This document shows positions 31,029 to 38,228 of a stretch of DNA of 64,000 nt, piece by piece. The notes under the pieces are model-generated. The model saw only the letters and a program-made list of their open reading frames with translations, was not told where the DNA came from and searched no databases. Both the position numbers and the translations under genes were made by a program. Every line of letters starts with the position of its first letter. The first letter of the stretch is position 1. The stretch is taken from assembly GCF_016862275.1 (NCBI RefSeq), contig NZ_BOMQ01000036.1:161301-225300 (forward strand), given 5' to 3'. Origin of the DNA: Actinoplanes nipponensis. GTDB lineage: Bacteria; Actinomycetota; Actinomycetes; Mycobacteriales; Micromonosporaceae.

Positions 31029-32573
31029 GTGACCACAAGCCTCCAACGCCCGGGAACCAGCAAGAGCCGGAGCGGCATGCCGTACGACAGTTTCGAGTGG
31101 CAGCAGGAGCCGCCGCCCAGTAACGGCGTACCCAGATCCGCCTGGACCCGTTCGCACCGCCGGCTGTCGCGCTGGCACCGGCCGTACACCATGATCCTGA
31201 TCCTCCTGGATCTCGTGTCGGCGATCCTGGCCAGCGCCCTGGCCGTGACCTTCATCCAGAAGGCCAGCTCCGGTTTCCAGGGCCGCGAGAACATCTTCTA
31301 CTTCGTCGCCTTCGTCGCCCTGCCGCTGGGCTGGATCTTCACCCTCTGGGCCAACGGCAGCTACGACCGGCGCTACCTGGGCCTGGGCAGCGAGGAGTTC
31401 AAACGGGTCGTCCGCTCGTCCATCACGGTCGTGGCCGCGGTCTCGCTGCTGGCCTTCGGCACCCGCACCCAGCTCTCCCGGGTGACGGTCGCCTACGTCT
31501 GCCTCGCCGCGCTGATCTTCATCCTGTTCTGCCGCTACTCGGCCCGCCAGGTGCTGCACGTGGCCCGCCGCCGCACCGGCCACGGCGCCCACCGGATGAT
31601 CCTGATGGGCACCCTGCCGGAGGCGCTCGAGGTCTACACGGCGGTCACCCGCAGCCCCGCGGCCGGCCTGATCCCGGTGGCGATCCACCTCACCGACGGC
31701 TACTCGGCGGCCCGCGGCATAGAGACCCCGGTGCCCGTCTACGCGGGCCGCGACGTGCTCGCCCTGGTCCGCGAGGTCGGCGGCGACACCATCGCGGTCT
31801 GCGGCTCGGCCAGCGCCGAGCCCGGCGAACTGCGCCGCCTGGCCTGGGCACTGGAAGGCACCGGCGTCGACCTGGTGGTGGCCCCCCAGCTCACCGACAT
31901 CGCCGGCCCCCGCGTGCACATCCGCCCGATCGAGGGCCTGCCGCTGCTGCACGTCGAGGAACCCACCCTGTCCGGCCCCGGCTGGCTGGCCAAGAACCTG
32001 CTCGACCGGGTGGCCGCCTTCTTCGGCCTGCTGTTCCTGAGCCCGGTCCTGGCCGTGATCGCCGCCGGCATCAAGATGGCCAGCCCCGGCCCGGTCTTCT
32101 TCCGCCAGCCCCGGGTCGGCCACGAGGGCCGCACCTTCCGGGTGTGGAAGTTCCGGACCATGGACGTGGACGCCGAGGAGCGCAAGGCCACGCTCGAGGA
32201 GCTGAACGAGGCCGACGGCATGCTGTTCAAGCTGAAGGAGGATCCCCGGATCTTCCGGTTCGGCAGCAAGCTGCGGGCGACCTCGCTGGACGAGCTGCCC
32301 CAGCTGATCAACGTGCTGAAGGGCGAGATGTCGCTGGTCGGCCCCCGCCCCCTGCCCGCCGACGACGGCGACTACCTGGGCGACGTCCGGCGCCGGCTGC
32401 TGGTGCGGCCGGGAATCACCGGGTTGTGGCAGGTGTCGGGGCGCTCGGATCTGTCGTGGGACGAGGCGGTCCGGCTGGATCTGTACTACGTCGACAACTG
32501 GTCGCTGACGTATGACCTCGGCATCCTGTGGCGGACGATCTGGGTGGTTCTCAAGCGCAAGGGTGCTTATTAG
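31029..32573 (+). CDS. polyprenyl-phosphate glycosylphosphotransferase (WcaJ-type)
   Basis: 514 aa. N-terminal cytosolic Pro/Arg-rich part, four membrane segments (TMILILLDLVSAILASALAV, IFYFVAFVALPLGWIFTLWA, VVRSSITVVAAVSLLAFGTR and the next), a CoA-binding-like domain, a fifth hydrophobic segment (VAAFFGLLFLSPVLAVIAAG) and the bacterial sugar-transferase catalytic domain: WKFRTMDVDAE, LRATSLDELPQLINVLKGEM, SLVGPRPLP and PGITGLWQVSGRSDLSWDEA. It starts exopolysaccharide synthesis by moving a sugar-1-phosphate to undecaprenyl phosphate. Start GTG 31029 (MTTSLQRPG) has GGGAGG 11 nt upstream; GTG 31005 is an alternative. Confidence 0.92.
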   Translation: MTTSLQRPGTSKSRSGMPYDSFEWQQEPPPSNGVPRSAWTRSHRRLSRWHRPYTMILILLDLVSAILASALAVTFIQKASSGFQGRENIFYFVAFVALPLGWIFTLWANGSYDRRYLGLGSEEFKRVVRSSITVVAAVSLLAFGTRTQLSRVTVAYVCLAALIFILFCRYSARQVLHVARRRTGHGAHRMILMGTLPEALEVYTAVTRSPAAGLIPVAIHLTDGYSAARGIETPVPVYAGRDVLALVREVGGDTIAVCGSASAEPGELRRLAWALEGTGVDLVVAPQLTDIAGPRVHIRPIEGLPLLHVEEPTLSGPGWLAKNLLDRVAAFFGLLFLSPVLAVIAAGIKMASPGPVFFRQPRVGHEGRTFRVWKFRTMDVDAEERKATLEELNEADGMLFKLKEDPRIFRFGSKLRATSLDELPQLINVLKGEMSLVGPRPLPADDGDYLGDVRRRLLVRPGITGLWQVSGRSDLSWDEAVRLDLYYVDNWSLTYDLGILWRTIWVVLKRKGAY

Positions 32574-33114
32574 CTCGGCGGCCGATCAAGATCAAATCTT
32601 TGGGGGCATGTTGTGTGGGCCCGCGGCTCCGTCCACAGCCTCGCCGCCATCCAGGGCGTCGCTGCCATCCACAGGGCGGCCATCCACAGGGCGGCATCCA
32701 CAGCTTCGCGGCCTCCGCTCGTCCTCCTCGCGTTCACGGCTTTCCGGCCGTCCTCTCGGTGGGCCCACCGGTGAGGCGTTCCTGGTTGGGTGTTGAAGCG
32801 CCGGTCGCCTCACCGCACCGTTGCTGACTGTCCGCCCGCTCGCTCGGCCGCTCACCAGGCCGTAGTTCGCCCGCGTGCCCGCGCGCACATCCGCCCGATG
32901 GTCCGGCTGCCCGCACTCTCGCCTGCACGCCTGCACGCCTGCACGCCTGCGCGGCCGCTCGCCTACCCAACTGCCGCACGCACGGCCGCTCGCCTGTCCA
33001 ACTGCCGCACTCACGGCCGCTCGCCTGCCGAGCTGTCGCCGCACGGCGCCGCCCGCTGCGCCTCGGCCGGCGTGCCGGCGGCCCGGGCGGTGACCATGCC
33101 GCTCGCCTGAACAA

Positions 33115-33249
33115 CTGGCCGCCGGGCCACCTGCCCGCCGGGCCACCTGCCCGCCGGGCCACCTGCCCGCCGGGCCACCTGCCCGCCGGGCCACCTGCCC
33201 GCCGGGCCACCTGGCCGCCGGGCCACCTGGCCGCCGGGCCACTTGCCCG
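33115..33249. repeat. 16-bp tandem repeat, about 8 copies
   Basis: Near-identical units of CGCCGGGCCACCTGCC repeat about eight times, with a C-to-G change in the two copies before the last. The period is 16 bp, not a multiple of 3, so the array reads through all three frames and is unlikely to be coding. Without spacers it is not a CRISPR. Confidence 0.85.
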
Positions 33250-33297
33250 CACGTCAGCCCGCCTCCCGGCTCGCTTCGCGCGTGTCGCGCGTGTCGC

Positions 33298-33352
33298 GCG
33301 GATCTTGATTAGCTAAAACGATTCCTCTCGACCGCCACGCATCAAGATCCGC
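33298..33352. repeat. 12-bp perfect inverted repeat around an AT-rich loop
   Basis: GCGGATCTTGAT (33298-33309) and ATCAAGATCCGC (33341-33352) flank 31 bp including AGCTAAAACGATTCC, the only AT-rich patch in this region. It could be a terminator, a small palindromic mobile repeat or a protein site. Confidence 0.6.
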
Positions 33353-33539
33353 TGCCGCTGTCTACTGCAACCGCCACGACCACCGCCACTGCCCACCACC
33401 CACCACCGCTGCCACCCGCCGCCTGCTGACTCACCGCTTCAACTGCCGCCGGCGGCAGCGGCGTTAGCTCTGGCTCTGCCACTGACGGCGGCACTGGCGC
33501 CGGCCGCGCCACCGCTACCGGCCGCGCCACCGCCACCGG

Positions 33540-33880
33540 CGGCGGCACCGACGGCGACGGCGACACCGGCACCGGCACCGGCACCGGCACCGGCACCGAC
33601 GGCAGCACTGCACCGGCGGCGGCAGGCGCCGACGGCGACACTGGCACCAGCGACGGCAGGCGCCGACGGCGGCAGGCGCCGACGGCGACACTGGCACCAG
33701 CGACGGCAGGCACCAAGGGCGACACTGGCACCGACGGCGGCATTGGCATTGGCGGCGCCACTGGCACTCGCGGCGGCATTGGCGGCGCCACTGGCACTCG
33801 CGGCGGCACTGGCACTCGCGGCGGCACTGGCGGCGGCACTGGCCCTGGCGGCACCACTGGCTTTGGCACTGGCACTGGCC
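33540..33880. repeat. low-complexity GGCACTGGC / GGCACCG repeats
   Basis: Runs of GGCACC (33560-33595), two copies of a unit containing GCCGACGGCGACACTGGC (33630-33690) and interleaved GGCACTCGCGGCGGC and GGCGGCGCCACTGGC blocks (about 33735-33850). Periods are multiples of 6, so frames on both strands stay open (AlaSer, CysArg). No start, ribosome site or domain supports a gene. Confidence 0.6.
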
Positions 33881-34037
33881 AGAGACCCGGAGACGGTGAA
33901 CTCCCGGAATCGCCCGCACCGTCCGCACAGCCCCGGGCGCACCCAACCCCCCCCCGACCCGACGACAGCCGCCCTCCGCGCCCCACTCTCACCCCCACAC
34001 GCTGGCAATTTCGGCACGTTCCGGTCAGGATGCGTGC

Positions 34038-35249
34038 GTGGCTGGTCAGGTCGGCAGTGCGCTCGCGGTTCTTGCGGTGCTTGCTGCCCTGGTCGGTGCC
34101 GTGGTCGCGGTCCTGCGGCTGCGGGCCCGCCGGGGCATCGCGACGGCGGGACAGCGCGCCACGTACGACGTACTGCACACCGCCTCGCTCGCCGCCGAGC
34201 CGTTGCGTACCGGTTTGACGCCCGCGTCGGCCGCCAAGGCCGCGCGGCATCTGCGCCGGCTGGTCGGCGCGCCCGGGCTCACCATCGCCGACCGGGAGCG
34301 GTGCCTGGCCGTCGACGGGCGCGGGGGGCACCACACCGCCCAGTTCAGCGCGGCTGCCGCGCGGGCCGTGCAGGCCAACCGGTCGATTGTGTTGGGGGTG
34401 GCCGACCTGCCCTGTGACCGGATGGACTGCGTGGTGCGGGGCGCCGTCGTCGCCCCGCTGACCGGCGCCGACGGGCAGGCCGTGGCCGCGCTGGTGGCGG
34501 TCGCGGACGATCAGCCGGCGCCAGGGCTGGTCCAGGCGACCATGGAGACCGCCCGCTGGGCGAGCTCGCAGCTGGCCCTGGCCGAGCTGGACTCCTCGCG
34601 CGAGCGGTTGGCCCGGGCCGAGGTACGCGCGCTGCGGGCCCAGATCAGCCCGCACTTCATCTACAACGCGCTGACCGCGATCGCCTCGTTCGTGCGCACC
34701 GACCCGGAGCGCGCCCGCGAGTTGATCCTGGAGTTCGCGGAGTTCACCCGCTACTCGTTCCGGGCGCACGGCGAGTTCACCACGCTGGCCGAGGAGCTGC
34801 GCTCGATCGACCGCTATCTGACCATCGAGCGGGCCCGTTTCGGCGACCGGCTGCAGGTTCGGCTGCAGATCGCCCCCGAGGTGCTGCCGGTGGGCCTGCC
34901 GTTCCTGTGCCTGCAGCCGCTGGTGGAGAACGCCGTCCGGCACGGCCTGTCCCGCAAGCCGGGCGTCGGTATGGTGAGCATCGAGGCCCGGGACGCCGGC
35001 GCCGAATGCCACATCACGGTCGAGGACGACGGGGTCGGCATGGACCCGGCGGTGCTGGCGGCGGGGGTCGCCGAGGCGGTCAACGCGCGGGACGACGACG
35101 CGGGCCAGCACGTCGGCCTCTCGAATGTGGATGAGCGGTTGCGCTCGGTCTTCGGCGACCACTTTGGGCTGGTGGTGGAGACCGCGCCGGGCGCGGGGAC
35201 GAAGGTGAGCATGCGGGTGCCGAAATTCCATCCGGGGGTACGGGCGTGA
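34038..35249 (+). CDS. LytS-type sensor histidine kinase (HisKA_7TM-less, His_kinase family)
   Basis: 403 aa, GTG start. One N-terminal membrane helix (SALAVLAVLAALVGAVVAVL), a GAF-like sensor region (residues 60-180), then the LytS/YehU His-kinase domain with phospho-acceptor His in RAQISPHFIYNALTAIASFV, FAEFTRYSFRAHGEFTTLAE and an HATPase with LQPLVENAVRHGL, EDDGVGMDP and VGLSNVDERLRSVFG. Its stop overlaps the LytTR regulator start (GTGA). Such pairs usually control transporters of pyruvate, acetate or similar; symporter genes lie 5 kb downstream. Confidence 0.9.
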   Translation: MAGQVGSALAVLAVLAALVGAVVAVLRLRARRGIATAGQRATYDVLHTASLAAEPLRTGLTPASAAKAARHLRRLVGAPGLTIADRERCLAVDGRGGHHTAQFSAAAARAVQANRSIVLGVADLPCDRMDCVVRGAVVAPLTGADGQAVAALVAVADDQPAPGLVQATMETARWASSQLALAELDSSRERLARAEVRALRAQISPHFIYNALTAIASFVRTDPERARELILEFAEFTRYSFRAHGEFTTLAEELRSIDRYLTIERARFGDRLQVRLQIAPEVLPVGLPFLCLQPLVENAVRHGLSRKPGVGMVSIEARDAGAECHITVEDDGVGMDPAVLAAGVAEAVNARDDDAGQHVGLSNVDERLRSVFGDHFGLVVETAPGAGTKVSMRVPKFHPGVRA

Positions 35250-35989
35250 GTCTCGTGGTGCTTGCCGTGGACGACGAGCCGCCCGCCCTGGACGAGCTCG
35301 CGTACCTGCTCAACGCCGACAGCCGGGTGGCCTTCGTGCACCGGGCGGGCGACGCGACCGAGGCGCTGCGGGTGCTGCGCGACACCGAGGTCGACGCGGT
35401 GTTCCTGGACATCCGGATGCCGGGGCTGGACGGGATGGAGCTGGCCCGGATATTGCACCGGTTCGCCCGGCCGCCCGCGATCGTCTTCGTGACCGCGTAC
35501 GACGACGGCGCGGTGGACGCTTTCGACCTGGGCGTGACCGACTACGTCCGCAAGCCGGTGCGTTCGGAGCGGCTGGGTGAGTCGCTGCGCCGGGTCGCCG
35601 GGTTGCGGGCCACGCCGCCTCCGGCCCCGGTGAAGCAGCAGGACGAGCCGAGCATCCCGGTCGAGCTGGCCGGTACGACCCGCATGCTGCCGCGCTCCTC
35701 GGTGCGCTGGGTCGAGGCGCAGGGTGACTACGCCCGGCTGCACACCCTGGACGCGTCCCACCTGGTCCGGGTGTCGCTCGCGACGCTGGCCGAGCGCTGG
35801 GCGGACGCCGGCTTCGTCCGGATCCACCGCTCCTACCTGGTGCAGTTGCGCCTGGTGGCGGAGCTGCGGCTCACCCAGTCGGGCTACGTGGTGGCGATCG
35901 ACGGCGTGGAGCTGCCGGTCAGCCGGCGGCACACCCGGGAGCTCAAGGACAAGCTGATCCGGGCCGCGAAGCACGACTGGACCCGCTGA
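35246..35989 (+). CDS. LytTR-family response regulator
   Basis: 247 aa, GTG start. Receiver domain with acidic pair DDEPPALDEL, phospho-acceptor Asp in AVFLDIRMPGLDG, FVTAYDD and KPV; a Pro-rich linker (about 125-140); C-terminal LytTR DNA-binding domain (SVRWVEAQGDYARLHTLD...FVRIHRSYLVQLRLV...LPVSRRHTRELKDKL). Cotranscribed and translationally coupled with the preceding kinase. Confidence 0.93.
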   Translation: MSLVVLAVDDEPPALDELAYLLNADSRVAFVHRAGDATEALRVLRDTEVDAVFLDIRMPGLDGMELARILHRFARPPAIVFVTAYDDGAVDAFDLGVTDYVRKPVRSERLGESLRRVAGLRATPPPAPVKQQDEPSIPVELAGTTRMLPRSSVRWVEAQGDYARLHTLDASHLVRVSLATLAERWADAGFVRIHRSYLVQLRLVAELRLTQSGYVVAIDGVELPVSRRHTRELKDKLIRAAKHDWTR

Positions 35990-36020
35990 ATCCACCGTTC
36001 TCCCCACCGGATCCACAGGT

Positions 36021-36089
36021 TTATCCACAACCCCACAGCGTTATCCCCAGAGTTATCCACAGGTCGATCATCTTCACAAGTTGTCCACA
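36021..36089 (+). promoter_or_regulatory. cluster of four DnaA boxes
   Basis: TTATCCACA at 36021-36029 and 36053-36061, TTATCCCCA at 36041-36049 and TTGTCCACA at 36081-36089, all in the same orientation, within 69 bp. A further GATCCACAGG lies at 36010. Spacing start to start is 20, 12 and 28 bp. The cluster fills most of the 223-bp gap between two two-component systems. dnaA and dnaN are not adjacent, so this is more likely a DnaA-titrating or DnaA-regulated site than oriC itself. Confidence 0.8.
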
Positions 36090-36212
36090 AAGCCGCCCCC
36101 GGCCCTGCACGACTGATCAATAGGCTGCTCAGCGCAGGGGGTCGGCGGGTCACGGGGGCACGCCGGTCTTGCGCCGGTCACGCACCATGCGGGCGGGGCG
36201 GAAGGGGGCGAC

Positions 36213-36908
36213 GTGACGGCCAAGAGGGTCCTCGTGGTCGAGGACGAGCGCACCATCGCCGAGGCGGTGGCCGCGCGGCTGCGCGCGGAGGGTTTCGAGG
36301 TGCACGTCGCCGGCGACGGCCCGGGCGCGGTCGACGCCGCCCGGCGCACCCGGCCCGACGCGATCGTCCTCGACGTCATGCTGCCGGGCTTCGACGGTCT
36401 CGAGGTGTGCCGGCGGATCCAGGCCGAGCGCGGCGTACCGGTCCTGATGCTGACGGCCCGCGACGACGAGACCGACCTGCTCGTCGGCCTGGCCGTCGGC
36501 GCGGACGACTACCTCACCAAGCCCTTCTCGATGCGTGAGCTGACCGCCCGGGTGCACGCGCTGCTGCGGCGGGCGGCCCGCAACGCCGCGCCGGGCGAGA
36601 CCGCCCCGGCGGAGGCCGCGATGCTGCGGTTCGGCGACCTGGAGATCAATCTGGCCGAACGCCGGGTGCACCGCGCCGGGGTCGAGGCCCGGCTGACCCC
36701 GACCGAGTTCGACCTGCTGGTGCACCTGGCCGGCCGGCCGCGCACGGTGCTGCCCCGGGAGCGGCTGCTCGCCGACGTGTGGGGCTGGGCGGACGCCTCG
36801 GGCACCCGCACGGTCGACAGCCACATCAAGGGCCTGCGCCGCAAGCTCGGCGCCGATCTGATCCGCACGGTCCACGGCGTCGGGTACGCCCTGGAGGTGC
36901 AGCGGTGA
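36213..36908 (+). CDS. OmpR/PhoB-family response regulator
   Basis: 231 aa, GTG start with GAAGGGGG upstream. Receiver domain: VLVVEDERTIAEAV, phospho-acceptor in AIVLDVMLPGFDG, LTARDDE and KPFSMRELTARV. Winged-helix output: LEINLAERRVHRAG, LTPTEFDLLVHLAGRPRTVL, PRERLLADVWG, TVDSHIKGLRRKLG and TVHGVGYALE. The stop overlaps the next start (GTGA). It is immediately downstream of the DnaA-box cluster, which may affect its promoter. Confidence 0.94.
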   Translation: MTAKRVLVVEDERTIAEAVAARLRAEGFEVHVAGDGPGAVDAARRTRPDAIVLDVMLPGFDGLEVCRRIQAERGVPVLMLTARDDETDLLVGLAVGADDYLTKPFSMRELTARVHALLRRAARNAAPGETAPAEAAMLRFGDLEINLAERRVHRAGVEARLTPTEFDLLVHLAGRPRTVLPRERLLADVWGWADASGTRTVDSHIKGLRRKLGADLIRTVHGVGYALEVQR

Positions 36909-38164
36909 GCTTGCCCCGGCTCGGGCGGGTGCTGCGCTGGGTGTCGCTGCCGCTGGGCCTGGCCCTCGGCTGGCTGGAGCCGGCGCTCGGCTGGCTGCCG
37001 CGCCCGCTCGACCCCGTACGCTCGATCAAGGCGAAGCTGTCGGTCGCGCTCGGCCTGGCCGGCGGCGTCGGCCTGCTGATCTTCTGGTGGAGCCTCGACT
37101 TCATGCGGGTGGAGCTGTCCTGGTTCGCCATCGCCGTCGCGCTCGGGCTGGTCACGCTCCAGGTCGCGGCGCACGGCACCACGGTTCCGCTGCGCGAGAT
37201 GACCGACGCCGCGCGGGCGATGGCCCGGGGCGACTACACCCGCCGGGTCCGGGCCACGTCCCGCGACGAGATCGGCGAGCTGGCCACGGCGTTCAACCAG
37301 ATGGCCGGGGACCTGGCGGCGGCCGACCGGCAGCGCCGCGAGCTGATCGCCAACGTCTCGCACGAGCTGCGGACCCCGATCACCGCCCTGCGCGGCCTGC
37401 TGGAGAACATCGTCGACGGCGTGTCCGAGGCTGAGCCGGAGACGATGCGCACCGCCCTGACCCAGACGGAACGCCTCGGCCGCCTGGTCACCGAGCTGCT
37501 GGACCTCTCCCGGCTGGACGCCGGCGTCGTGCCGATGGACCGCACCGCGATCGACGTCCGCGCGTTCCTCGGCGACGTGGTGCGCGAGGCCACGGTGAAC
37601 GCGGACGGGGCGGGTCACGACGTCCGCTTCGAGGTGTCGGCGCCGGCCATCCACATCGAGGGTGACCGCGAACGCCTGCACCAGGTCTTCGCCAACCTGC
37701 TGGACAACGCGGCCCGGCACAGCCCACCGGGTGGCACGGTCACCGTGCGGGCCGAACGCCACGACGAGCACGTGCTGGTGGCGGTGGCCGACGAGGGCGA
37801 CGGCATCCCGCCGGCCGACCGGGACCGGGTCTTCGAACGCTTCACCCGGGGCGAACGCGCCACCGACGGCGGCACCGGGCTCGGCCTGGCGATCGCCCGC
37901 TGGGTGGTCCAGCTGCACGGCGGCACGATCGCCGCGGTCGACCCGGCCCGCACCCCGACCGGCGACCCGGCCCGCGGCCCAGCCCTCTCCTCAACCGGCA
38001 ACCCGGCCCGGACCCCAGCCGACAACCCGACCCGCACCCCGGCGAACGATCCAGCCCGCGGCCCGGCCAACGATCCAGCCCGCGGCCCGGCGCCGGTCCG
38101 GCGGCCGGGCTGCCTCATCCACGTGACCTTGCCCCTGCAGCCGACCGGCCTCATCCCCTCCTGA
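36905..38164 (+). CDS. HAMP-HisKA-HATPase sensor kinase with a proline-rich insert
   Basis: 419 aa, GTG start. Two membrane helices (LSVALGLAGGVGLLIFWWSL and LSWFAIAVALGLVTLQVAAH), HAMP (MTDAARAMARGDYTRRVRAT), HisKA with His in NVSHELRTPITALRGLLENI, HATPase N box LLDNAARHSP, G1 DEGDGIPP, G2 GGTGLGLAIARW. Between the G2 helix (HGGTIAAVDP) and the last strand (GCLIHVTLPL) is an insert of about 60 residues of repeats such as NPARTPADNPTRTPANDPAR. There is no extracytoplasmic sensor domain. Partner of the preceding regulator. Confidence 0.92.
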   Translation: MSLPRLGRVLRWVSLPLGLALGWLEPALGWLPRPLDPVRSIKAKLSVALGLAGGVGLLIFWWSLDFMRVELSWFAIAVALGLVTLQVAAHGTTVPLREMTDAARAMARGDYTRRVRATSRDEIGELATAFNQMAGDLAAADRQRRELIANVSHELRTPITALRGLLENIVDGVSEAEPETMRTALTQTERLGRLVTELLDLSRLDAGVVPMDRTAIDVRAFLGDVVREATVNADGAGHDVRFEVSAPAIHIEGDRERLHQVFANLLDNAARHSPPGGTVTVRAERHDEHVLVAVADEGDGIPPADRDRVFERFTRGERATDGGTGLGLAIARWVVQLHGGTIAAVDPARTPTGDPARGPALSSTGNPARTPADNPTRTPANDPARGPANDPARGPAPVRRPGCLIHVTLPLQPTGLIPS

Positions 38165-38171
38165 CGGCGAA

Positions 38172-38193
38172 GCGGCCCGGCGAACCGGGCCGC
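38172..38193 (+). terminator. tight hairpin after the sensor kinase gene
   Basis: GCGGCCCGG (38172-38180) and CCGGGCCGC (38185-38193) form a perfect 9-bp stem with loop CGAA, 8 nt after the stop. It may end the two-component operon or attenuate read-through into the next gene. Confidence 0.65.
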
Positions 38194-38228
38194 CGCCACC
38201 TCTCAACCTCCTGAAGAGGGAGCTCACT

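Larger units (their letters stand above)
32574..34037. other. 1.46-kb repeat-rich region without a supported gene
   Basis: Both strands carry long open frames here because the sequence is almost free of A/T, but their translations are low-complexity (Arg/Pro/Gly or Ala/Ser/Cys) and match nothing. The region holds direct repeats of CATCCACAGGGCGG (32666-32705), CGCCTGCA repeats (about 32930-32955), two copies of a unit containing CAACTGCCGCAC..CACGGCCGCTCGCC (about 32968-33035), 16-bp tandem repeats (33115-33249), a 12-bp inverted repeat (33298-33352) and GGCACTGGC/GGCACCG microsatellite-like runs (about 33540-33880). ATCAAGATC occurs at 32586 and 33341 and its inverse at 33301. Confidence 0.7.

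Noticed and set aside
33115..33249. CRISPR array
   Set aside because: Units are 16 bp and directly adjacent, without spacers; no cas genes nearby.
32592..33252. Minus-strand frames reading ARRPGGPAGRWPGGQV repeats
   Set aside because: Translation of a 16-bp tandem repeat that is open in every frame; no start signal or domain.
33342..35231. 629-codon minus-strand frame
   Set aside because: Its right part is the shadow of the LytS kinase gene and its left part is low-complexity Pro/Val repeat.
36021..36089. oriC
   Set aside because: Only four boxes, all in one orientation, no AT-rich unwinding region and no dnaA/dnaN next to it.
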